Positions 55,978 through 64,000 of a DNA stretch of 64,000 bases are shown piece by piece. The position numbers were made by a program, and so were the translations under genes. The notes under the pieces are model-generated. The model made no database searches and had not been told where the DNA came from. It saw only the letters and a list, made by a program, of their open reading frames with translations. The stretch's first letter is position 1, and each line of letters begins with the position of its first letter. Source of the DNA: Schizochytrium sp. TIO01 (taxonomy: Eukaryota; Sar; Bigyra; Thraustochytrida; Thraustochytriidae); assembly GCA_004764695.1 (NCBI GenBank), contig SMSO01000036.1:764001-828000 (forward strand). The letters run 5' to 3'.

Positions 55978-57498
55978 ATGAACCTCAATGCAGAGGAGCA
56001 CAAGCCTTTGCGCGTTGCTATTGTTGGTACAGGAATCTCCGGCCTGAGTGCAGGATGGCTCTTAGCCAAAGAAGGTGTAGAGGTGACGCTCCTGGAGCGA
56101 CTCGACTCTGTAGGGATGGACGCTCATTGCGTGACTGTAGAGAAGAAGGACGGAAGTAGTTTTAGATTGAATACACCCCCTCGCTCATTTAGCCGTACAT
56201 ACTACCCAAATCTCATTGAGCTGTATCGTTTGAGTGAAGTTGAAATTGAGCCGTGGAGCTGGTCATGGGTTGCTTTTGTAGTTGGATCAGAAAACCCGCT
56301 TTTACGTATGGGTAGAACCGATTGGTTCTCGGGGTGGTCAATTCCCACTTATATCAACTTACGTCAACCATGGGAAACACTAAAACTCTGGAGAGATGGA
56401 TACCGCTTCTCGACACGGTGCCAGCGAGATCTAGGTGACCCCAAATACGCAAACCTAACGTTGGAAGAATATGTTCGAGGTATTCTGAATCTCTCCGAAG
56501 CGTACATCGATAAAGTTCTCCTGCCAACACTTTCGATGGTTTGTACCTGCTCCTATGAAGCATGCCTCGCTTATCCTGCGGATTTAGTTATGCAGTTCTA
56601 TGCTCGCACATCAACAGCTGGTCAATATCGTACTCGCTACGGAACAGAGGATGCAGTTCGTATGCTGACGAGCAATGTTTCTCGTGTTCTTACTAGTGTA
56701 AGAGTACAGTGCATTGAGCCTGGTTCCAATGGACTACCAGTCGTCAAATATACTCGAGATGCAAGCAACCCCCAGCAAGATGAGCCTGGTGCTCAAACGC
56801 ATGTGACAGAGGAGACCTTTGATCATGTCATTCTAGCTACGCAAGCTAATCATGGCCGCTACTTAATCAACGATGAGAAGCTAGGACGCATTCTAGAATC
56901 TTTTTCTCACGAGGAAAGCCAGGTTGTGATCCATCAAGACCCTGTGGTTATGCCACAACGACGGGAGATGTGGGCCCCGATGAGTGTCGGAATTGCCTCG
57001 CCACTGGTTGATGAGAAGGCCCCGTCCTCTATGTTCACAATCTGGATGAACGATACATACCCGGATCTGAAACACAATTTATTCCAGACGTGGAATCCCG
57101 TGGTCGATATCGATAAAACTACCGTTATAGATAAGGCAATTACTTTTGAAAGGCCCATAATGAGAGTGGAAACACGGCAAGCACTTAAAGACCTTGAAGG
57201 GTACCAGGGTAAGAATGGTATTTGGTTTTGTGGAGCTTGGAACGCATGGAGAATCCCTTTGCAAGAAAGCGGTGTCATCAGTGCTCTTGTTGTTGCTAAA
57301 TCCATTGTCGGCCACACGCCAGTACCAGAAGCAACATGGGCTTTGCCAGAGGATGATATCAGGCACAACGAAGAGGCTCGCAATTCTGAAAAGCTTACCA
57401 CGATTGTGCGCTTTGGTAAATCTCTTTTTGTTCTTGCGGCAGTCGGCTCCCTTGTTATGATGCTCAAGCCAACAACAACAAGGCGGGCTTTCATTTAG
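55978..57498 (+). CDS. FAD-dependent amine-oxidase-like protein with C-terminal membrane anchor
   Basis: A predicted flavoprotein oxidoreductase of 506 residues. The N-terminal Rossmann motif is V16-G17-T-G19-I-S-G22-L, with acidic E40 at the end of strand 2 for the FAD ribose. The following region (FRLNTPPRSFSRTYYPNLIELY) and the C-terminal FAD motif (WFCGAWNAWRIPLQESGVISA) recall the COG2907-like NAD(P)/FAD-binding family of amine-oxidase fold, some of which sit beside cyclopropane-fatty-acid synthases in bacteria. The usual GG motif after the ribose-binding acid is altered to VGMDAH. A hydrophobic helix (about 479-494, SLFVLAAVGSLVMML) followed by a basic tail suggests a tail anchor. The start is ATG 55978; the frame's GTG at 55969 is not used. 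Substrate unknown. It has no functional neighbours. Confidence 0.8.
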   Translation: MNLNAEEHKPLRVAIVGTGISGLSAGWLLAKEGVEVTLLERLDSVGMDAHCVTVEKKDGSSFRLNTPPRSFSRTYYPNLIELYRLSEVEIEPWSWSWVAFVVGSENPLLRMGRTDWFSGWSIPTYINLRQPWETLKLWRDGYRFSTRCQRDLGDPKYANLTLEEYVRGILNLSEAYIDKVLLPTLSMVCTCSYEACLAYPADLVMQFYARTSTAGQYRTRYGTEDAVRMLTSNVSRVLTSVRVQCIEPGSNGLPVVKYTRDASNPQQDEPGAQTHVTEETFDHVILATQANHGRYLINDEKLGRILESFSHEESQVVIHQDPVVMPQRREMWAPMSVGIASPLVDEKAPSSMFTIWMNDTYPDLKHNLFQTWNPVVDIDKTTVIDKAITFERPIMRVETRQALKDLEGYQGKNGIWFCGAWNAWRIPLQESGVISALVVAKSIVGHTPVPEATWALPEDDIRHNEEARNSEKLTTIVRFGKSLFVLAAVGSLVMMLKPTTTRRAFI

Positions 57499-58384
57499 TC
57501 TTAGTAAATACCTTACCAATTTCCAATGTCCATTACTGAAATGTCTCATCGGTGTAGCCTTACCTTAAGTTTAAAGAGAAATAGCTTGGACCGCAGATGC
57601 GTTGATCATTCTTTACTTCTTCTACAAACACAGAAAAACTGACTAGTGACGTAACATATTGAAACTAAAACTCCCAATTCACCTTTCCTGCTTAATATGA
57701 GATACATTCGCAGCAAGAAAAGCCGGGTTCATGATTCCCTATATGAGAAGGATACTCCATAGAACATCTACACAATAATTATGCGGACCAATTCTCAAAG
57801 CAGTGTACTATGAAAGAAACCTTCAGACAACTTGGCATCTCTAAAAGGTAGACATATTTCTTGGCATATTTTGTCGCCGAGGCTACAGCGTATGTAAGGA
57901 GGCGCCTCGTTGCTCGTTTAGGCTCATTAGCTTCGCTCGCTCCGAAGCAACATCCATAGCAATTGAAACATTAAGTCTGATTTGTTAATCGAGTCAAGGT
58001 TGTAAGGAAATACCAAAATCTAACATGGTAATTCTGGGTTTCAGATAGTTCATATACCAAACATTCTAATTCTGTCATTTTCACTTTAGTACATTTGAAT
58101 GAAATCGTGTATTCCGTTCGAAAAATGTAAAGATAAGAGCAATATTGTCCATGCAGTTAGAAATTTGCATAATTAAATGAGACCTGACAGTCATTTTGGT
58201 AGGATCGATTCAAATAGGTATAGAATGGACACGCACAAAATGCAAAACCACTCCATAGCAAATTGCTCCAGTTCTCTTGTGCCATCTTTGTTCCGATTAG
58301 TCAAATTTTATATTTTTTAATTTTTATATTTTGCAGCGGGGAAAGGAGTGGGGAGGCGGGGGTGAGAAGGTCGGAGTGCGAAGA
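57499..58384. other. Convergent spacer
   Basis: Lies between the 3' ends of the amine oxidase gene (+) and MCTS1 (-). A GC-richer patch at 57878-57955 contains the palindrome GAGGCGCCTC and a GCTTCG/CGAAGC stem. The rest is AT-rich with no gene. Confidence 0.5.
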
Positions 58385-59306
58385 TTAGTCAACAGTGACG
58401 CAGTTCCAGAGGCCGTCACCGAGGCTGTGCAGAATCTCAACGCCAACACCCGAGTCTGCAGATTTGATAGCTGACGAAGACAGCTTTGAGATGCCAATCG
58501 CAAAGGGCAACTCCTTGCCTTCAGCCATAATCTGTACCGGAGTATCTGCTGGGAAATCTCCAAGCTTGTCAGCCTGAATACCACGGCACATCAAATCGGC
58601 ACCTCCGATCAAAGGCTTGATTGCGCCAGCATCAACCCAAACCTTTGTCATAAAGTCACCAGCCTTGTACAGTAATCTTAAAGTAGGATACTGAGGTCCA
58701 TCACGGTGATTAAAAAAGAGGACCTCCTTGCTGTCTCCAGAGATTAAAAGGTTCACATGGTCTTGGCTGTTCGAAGAATTTACGTAGGGGGGGGGGGGGT
58801 AATAAATAACAATACCAGGAAATACAGAGCAACGCACAGTGCAGATTATAGATAGTATAGTCAGTATATCTTTTCACCCTATCGTTTCATTCATCCCTGA
58901 TTTCAACAAGCTGTCCCAAAATATAAGCATGAAAATTCAAGCTTCATCCTCATAACGCAATCTAGTGCTAAGTTCAAAAGTTCTTTGCTTCTTTAACCAG
59001 ACCAAACGTTTTGAAGTAGGCAAAGATCCAACTCAATTGGGAGACAAGGGCCTTCATCACACATGTGCAAGCACATTTGGTTTAATGTAAAGACCGAAAC
59101 CCGGCGTGCTATTATATTTATGATATTTACAATACTTACCATTTGGCTACCATGACCTGGGATTTTTTAGGCAAAACCTCGTCAAGAACCTCTGCAGACA
59201 GGTCGGGGTACTGATCAGCAATATTCTTCGTCAGGCCACGCTGCACGGACGACTTGACAGGCGTCGTCGTGGAGATTTGTTCACTCGCCACAAACTTGCG
59301 AAACAT
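58385..59306 (-). CDS. MCTS1: MCTS1 (MCT-1/Tma20) translation re-initiation and 40S recycling factor, two exons
   Basis: MCTS1 pairs with DENR to eject tRNA from post-termination 40S subunits and to support re-initiation. The exons on the minus strand are 59306-59140 and 58766-58385, giving 182 residues (human 181). The intron (59139-58767, 373 nt) begins GTAAGT and ends AACAG. It splits a Cys codon TG|C, giving MVAKC-QDHVNLLISG, collinear with human VKIVRCHEHIEILTV. MFRKF at the start matches human MFKKF and fixes the ATG at 59306, although the frame is open further upstream. The DUF1947-type N-domain (1-90) is followed by a PUA domain with GAIKPLIGGADLMCRGI and IMAEGKELPFAIG. It ends in GVEILHSLGDGLWNCVTVD. 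A run of 13 C (coding strand) forms the polypyrimidine tract. Confidence 0.95.
58767..59139 (-). other. MCTS1 intron
   Basis: 373-nt GT-AG intron, phase 2. The coding-strand C13 run (58799-58787) sits about 20 nt before the acceptor. Confidence 0.9.
58787..58799. repeat. Homopolymer run of 13 G (plus strand)
   Basis: Inside the MCTS1 intron near its acceptor. It reads as poly-C on the coding strand. Confidence 0.9.
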
Positions 59307-61645
59307 TGTGCTTCTTCTTTGGTAGGCTCCTGTTCCTGTAAATTCGTAGCACGTGAGCCACTTGCGCCCACTTTTAGCCCCTTTCTCAATAAGACTGTGC
59401 GGCTCTAGGCACGTTTTGAGGAGCTCGACCACGACTGCTTTTGCGGCCACCCTTTCCTCTTTCCTCTTGTTTTCTCCATTCTCCTTACTCTTCCTCACTT
59501 GAACAACTAGATAGCTTGTCAAGCCTACTCCTACCAGTATCCTCTAATGTTAACCCGCGATTAGCTATCAATACCCTCACTACCGTGACTAATCAACTTA
59601 ATGAAGTACTATACTACCTACATACCTATATAAGGTGTCTTACTGCTATGAAATCTAAAACAGATTCATAGGAACCTCTACTTCTACATATATACCTCAC
59701 CTACCTCTGGGTACCTATTTATCTATCTATCTATCTATCTATCTATCCTGATTGTTGTTTGTTCACCACGATACCAGTACCAATGGTAGTACTAAGAATA
59801 GTATTTATTTAATTATTTGTCTACTGTCAGTCATTACTGTCAAAGTAGTAGTAAGCCAGTACTATTTAGAACATCATATCATCTGCGTAAGATACTTCAA
59901 TGCTTATGCACTTTAAATTGCCTCTCATTGAATAAATTATTTTGAAGGCAATGTTGTCAACTCACTTTCAGTTGCAGGCTACTCTTCTCAATCATTTTAG
60001 GCTGATGCTTGGGCGGGAAACTCATAATACTAATGTTATCTCTGTCGCTTTCTGAAACTTGAAGTAAAACTACGTACCTATGCCTACTGAAGTATTCTGG
60101 GTTTACGATGCAAAGCGTAATGATTGCTATATATATACTCTAGGTTAACAAGAATCTGTCCAGTATATCAAGGAGTTTTCATGATATTCTTTACGTTCAT
60201 GGCGGAGGAACTTTCCATGTTAAACTTGTATCAACTTCATGAAACCTTGAAAAGAGTATTTTTTTCCATCACATATCAACATATATATAGGAAGTTTCTT
60301 TTGAACAGCTCGCTAATGAGAGCTTCCTTATTGCAATAAATAGCTCAAAACATGATGGTTCTAGGCCTGAGTAAACATGCAAATCAAAAGGGAAAAAACC
60401 AGTGTAGGTACAGCGCCTGCCCTTCGACTCATCTTTCATGCGATTCGATGAAAATTCACTGATATAACCCATGGTGCTGTACAAATCGACTTCAATTTCG
60501 TTCGAAAACCTTGCAGCTCCTCTAACCCCACAAAATACCCAAAGAAGTGACTTAGGCTCGAGACGAGACAGCCCCTTTTTGCGCTATTTTTTCTACTGAT
60601 AGTAATCTCTAGCTAGCTAGCTACCTATCTCTAGAGTCATAGTTTGAAAGAAAATAAGGAGTGATTGCCTATACTTGGCTACAGATATCAAGCAGATATC
60701 AAGCTTCTTTGTAACATATCCTAAATAGGTATTCACTCATAGCTTTCTTTCTTTCTTTCTGAGTCCTTCTGCCAGTGGTTCTTTGTGTATCATTTTTTGT
60801 TTGAATATCAAGCTAGAGGCAATTATTTACTACATCGGTAGGCACTGTAGCAGTGGTACTATTACCGATTACTGTAGAATTTTGTGTAGATGGTCCTAAG
60901 GCTAGAGCTAAGTAAATACCCAACTAAAAGGGTGTTTGGTTGATAGCACTCTCTTGTAAATCTATCACATCCTTTTGCTACCCACTACGTATGTAATGTA
61001 AAAACTCGACTGATTAATATATGGCTAATAGCTCGTATAGAAGCGATACTTGCTACTAAGTAGTTTCCACAACAGAAGAGAAAAAAACAATAAATAGAGA
61101 GAGAGAGAGATACATACCTAGAGAATACCAGAGGAAAAGCTCAAGGAAATCTGAGCTCTTGGAGACAAACCGAGACCAGAGCCTTTGCAGCACTGGGCTA
61201 GACCATCTACCCAGCCTGGTCGACCAGGTTTGCGCTTGCACTCGCTTTGGGCAGGCCGGCTTCTTATATTGTGAAAGAAAGTGGGGCTCCCGATCCCGAC
61301 TCATCTTCATTTTGGACGCACCTTCCCTTGCAGTCGGAATCTTTGTCGCTACTCACTACCATACTTTCCTTTCCTATCCTTGCCGACAAATCTACTCGCT
61401 AATTCGCTGTATTGTTCGTGATTTGCTGTATCGTCAACTAGTAAATTCTTGCTTAGCCTTCTTCCCTTGTCTCGCGTGATTTACCTGTATTGTTGCAGTT
61501 GCTTCGTTGCAGTTGCTTGGTTTATTTTGTTCTACTGCGAACCTTTATGCCGAAGTCAGACTGAGCCAAAGACAAAAGGTGAGAAGCATTTAGCAAACCA
61601 AGATTCAGATCGATCGAATCGCAAGCAAACAGATATTCAACAAAA
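59307..61645. other. Divergent spacer MCTS1-PAN2
   Basis: 2.3 kb between two genes transcribed away from each other, so both promoters are here. It holds an (ATCT)n microsatellite (59721-59746), TTTC repeats (about 60744-60760), a GA run (about 61096-61110) and many TAGGTA/TACCTA motifs. No coding region is recognised. Confidence 0.5.
59721..59746. repeat. (ATCT)n microsatellite
   Basis: About six perfect tetranucleotide units. Confidence 0.9.
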
Positions 61646-64000
61646 ATGTACTGGTATGAGGTAGGGTGCGATATGGACATGCGCATGTCGGGGGATGTGC
61701 CTTGTTCTTTGACCTTTGGTGCTGTACATGAGGCCCTTGTGGTTGGTTGGTCAAGCGGAATGGTCAGCGTTTATGATGCCTCTAGTCTTGGGTCAGCATG
61801 GAGCAGCTTTAAGGCGCAGCCTACTGCAGTGCGACAATTAACCAGCTTGGGCATGGCAGGTGTCCTCTCTGTCAGTTCCACACATGTTTGCATTCACAGT
61901 CTAAGCGGTGCACCTTATGCTAATGCACAACTCTTACACTCCACTCGAGAAGGGCGGGAGCTTACAAGCACTCTCGTTCTGGACTCTTCTCGATTTATTG
62001 TAGGCTGCAATGCTTCTAAAAACGGTAGTAGTCTATACGAACTTGACCTTACCAGAGTAGAGTCGCAATATCTTCACAAGTTCCGGGGTGCAGTATACGA
62101 TCATGGTGTAGATTTCATGTGCCCAACTTCCCATGGTGCAATTGTATGTGGCGGAGGAGTCCCTAGTGCTGGAGGCAGTAAGGAAGCAAATGATGCTAGA
62201 GGCAAAATTGGACTTGTTGATCTTCGTGCAGGTGCCAAGACTGGAAACTTACTCACTGCTCACAGTGGAGGCATCACCGACATGGACATGTATGACACCA
62301 AGCTCCTGACGTGCGGTTTGGCACCAAACGGCATGGCAGATCGATTTGTAAAGATGTTTGATGTACGCATGCTGGCACGTCCAGCGGGTGCCCTCCAAGT
62401 GAGCTCTCGCTTCGTCCGATTTCTTGCTCCCAGTGAAGAGGTACCTGCGCTTGGACGCGCCTTCTTTGTTGGCGAGATGGGAAATATCTGTACTTATGCA
62501 GATTTGCACGAAGACGTAGCTTCAGCCCATATGGAGCAAACTGACCAAATTCATTCGGTGCAAGGCATGGTTACTGGAATGTGTGTTAGCCCTGTTGGTC
62601 GTGCAGCAGCGATTTGTGATGCAGCCGGTGTAGTACACTTATGGACAGATGATGAGGTATGGGCTCACGAAGCTCGTCCAAATATCAATGTATTTTCCAA
62701 GCCGCTTGGTGATATGCCTCCGCCTTCATTTGCATGCTCTGACAAACGAATGGATAACCTTCAGTTCTGGGAAGAAGCTAATTTTGATCTCGTATCACAA
62801 TCAATGCTTTCCAGCTGCGATGTTGACGATGTCTTGGAGGCTGGTCACGGTCTCTGCAGTGAACTTAGTCCGTTATTTATGGACAAAATGCCAACAGAAA
62901 AGAACCCACGTGAGATTCATCCTGAGATTCTTGAGCGCGCGCAGACAAAGCAAGATTTCCCGGGTCAGTTTATTGAGACCACCTCAGATGAATTTGTAGT
63001 TAGCCAGTCTTTAGTTTTCGGGAAAAAGAGCTCTCAACGTGCTTATATACACCCCAATGACGAATACAAAAATGAGTTCCACACCCCTCCTTCATCACCA
63101 AACCACCCACGTCATCTCTCACCCCGGCGCGGGTTTGAAGAACTCCTTGGTGGTGCTGGGGCGTTGAGCTCTACGTCTCATAATATCCCGGAGCTCTATC
63201 TCAAACCTCGAATCTCTCCGAGTCGCGGTGCGCCCATCCCAGTGGATTACTCTGATTTTAACCGTACAAACTTTGCTGGTTTGGAGGGAAAGCTCCCTAA
63301 TAGCTATGCAAACCCGGTTTTACAGGTGTTTTATTTCACACCAGAGCTACGTACGCTATTGCTCCCATACGTGACTGCTGATCCGAAGTGCTTGGCGACA
63401 GAAGCTGGGTTTCTTTTCCACATGCTCGATCAAGCCCAAAATGTCTTGCCACGCGATCGAGTCTGTGAAGCACGTAATTTGCTGCGCGCATTCAGACTTG
63501 CCCCGGACGTTCAAGCTTTTGGCTTACTTGAACCAAGCCCACTAGACGCGGATCAGCGTACAGCAGCCTGTGCTCGCTTTCTGTTGGAGCAATTCAGCCG
63601 AAGTCATCCCCTTCTTAAAGATGTTGTTGTCCAAACGTTTGGAATCCGGGTTACCACTCGGGAAAAATGGTTGGTACAAGGAGTTGACGATTCACATCTC
63701 ACGAGTCACTCTTTGGCACTTGACCTGGCATACCCTAGTGAACTTGCCAAAGCTGTTGCTACCGGCCGCAAGCTTCCAGAGTTGTCCTTTTTGAGCTTGC
63801 TGAGAAAAACCTTTAACCAAAGTAACAAGACGCGTTTGTGGTCAAAGCAAAAAGGAGATCAGGTTCCAGTAGTCCAGACGCGTACTGCCACCTTATTTTC
63901 TGATGTGATCATTTTGAATGCAGCTTCGCATGAAAATCGAGCCATCTATCTCCCCTTGTTTCGACAGAAAGGCAAAACTAAAGATAAAGGCAATTACGTG
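61646..64000 (+). CDS. PAN2: PAN2, scaffold/catalytic subunit of the PAN2-PAN3 deadenylase, 3' truncated by window edge
   Basis: PAN2 with PAN3 trims mRNA poly(A) tails in the cytoplasm. The frame from ATG 61646 is open to the window end (785 codons). The N-terminal 330 residues or so form a WD40 propeller (HLWTDDEVW near the end). A PAN3-binding and Pro/Ser-rich linker follows (about 340-510). The pseudo-ubiquitin-hydrolase domain opens with FNRTNFAGLEGKLPNSYANP (about 538-557), collinear with human PAN2 NKTFFAGLD...NSY. The N552-S-Y554 site shows the catalytic Cys replaced by Tyr, as in known PAN2 proteins, so no protease activity is expected. The C-terminal DEDD nuclease lies beyond the window. 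The start is shorter than in human PAN2, lacking roughly 60 residues before the propeller, but no better ATG is seen. Confidence 0.93.
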   Translation, partial: MYWYEVGCDMDMRMSGDVPCSLTFGAVHEALVVGWSSGMVSVYDASSLGSAWSSFKAQPTAVRQLTSLGMAGVLSVSSTHVCIHSLSGAPYANAQLLHSTREGRELTSTLVLDSSRFIVGCNASKNGSSLYELDLTRVESQYLHKFRGAVYDHGVDFMCPTSHGAIVCGGGVPSAGGSKEANDARGKIGLVDLRAGAKTGNLLTAHSGGITDMDMYDTKLLTCGLAPNGMADRFVKMFDVRMLARPAGALQVSSRFVRFLAPSEEVPALGRAFFVGEMGNICTYADLHEDVASAHMEQTDQIHSVQGMVTGMCVSPVGRAAAICDAAGVVHLWTDDEVWAHEARPNINVFSKPLGDMPPPSFACSDKRMDNLQFWEEANFDLVSQSMLSSCDVDDVLEAGHGLCSELSPLFMDKMPTEKNPREIHPEILERAQTKQDFPGQFIETTSDEFVVSQSLVFGKKSSQRAYIHPNDEYKNEFHTPPSSPNHPRHLSPRRGFEELLGGAGALSSTSHNIPELYLKPRISPSRGAPIPVDYSDFNRTNFAGLEGKLPNSYANPVLQVFYFTPELRTLLLPYVTADPKCLATEAGFLFHMLDQAQNVLPRDRVCEARNLLRAFRLAPDVQAFGLLEPSPLDADQRTAACARFLLEQFSRSHPLLKDVVVQTFGIRVTTREKWLVQGVDDSHLTSHSLALDLAYPSELAKAVATGRKLPELSFLSLLRKTFNQSNKTRLWSKQKGDQVPVVQTRTATLFSDVIILNAASHENRAIYLPLFRQKGKTKDKGNYV

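Noticed and set aside
58767-58837. Apparent start MRCSVFPGIVIYYPPPP for the second MCTS1 exon
   Set aside because: Translation of the intron end including the C run; the exon begins at 58766.

Overview
The window is nuclear DNA from a ciliated or flagellated eukaryote. It holds long intron-free or intron-poor genes with the eukaryote-only functions midasin, IFT140, pelota, MCTS1 and PAN2, two genes with short GT-AG introns, and AT-rich spacers full of microsatellites. IFT140 and a dynein-light-chain-like EF-hand protein imply cilia. The fungal-type NAD-dependent methylene-THF dehydrogenase and the large class C 7TM receptors would fit a stramenopile such as a labyrinthulomycete. That placement is inference only.

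Layout. 1-7024 (+): C-terminal half of midasin. 7477-7941 (-): EF-hand protein, convergent with it. 7942-13403: gene-poor spacer. 13404-15074 (+): MTD1-type dehydrogenase with a long low-complexity leader. 16969-21711 (+): IFT140. 24579-47815 (+): tandem array of four related receptors. 49248-49907 (+): small IQ-motif protein. 50296-51966 (-): three-exon pelota gene. 55978-57498 (+): flavin amine-oxidase-like protein with a C-terminal membrane anchor. 58385-59306 (-): two-exon MCTS1. 61646 to the end (+): PAN2, cut off before its nuclease domain.

The most unusual content is the receptor array. Each receptor is predicted to have a signal peptide, four consecutive Cache-like modules each opened by a C-x7-C head, a small EGF-like Cys-rich unit, a class C (7tm_3) seven-helix domain and a short tail. 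I know of no described class C receptor family with four tandem Cache-like modules in place of the Venus flytrap. Copies 3 and 4 are intact. Copies 1 and 2 are almost identical over about 3 kb with sharp edges, yet both carry frameshifts: one in copy 1 next to the signal peptide, two in copy 2. Small divergent patches inside the near-identical block fall in module 2 and in intracellular loop 2, which looks like gene conversion combined with local diversification. The spacer after copy 1 holds a dead Ty1/copia reverse transcriptase on the minus strand.

The other genes are housekeeping: ribosome biogenesis (midasin), ribosome rescue and recycling (pelota, MCTS1), mRNA deadenylation (PAN2), one-carbon metabolism (MTD1) and ciliary transport (IFT140). 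I see no operon-like coupling, and no rRNA, tRNA or CRISPR.
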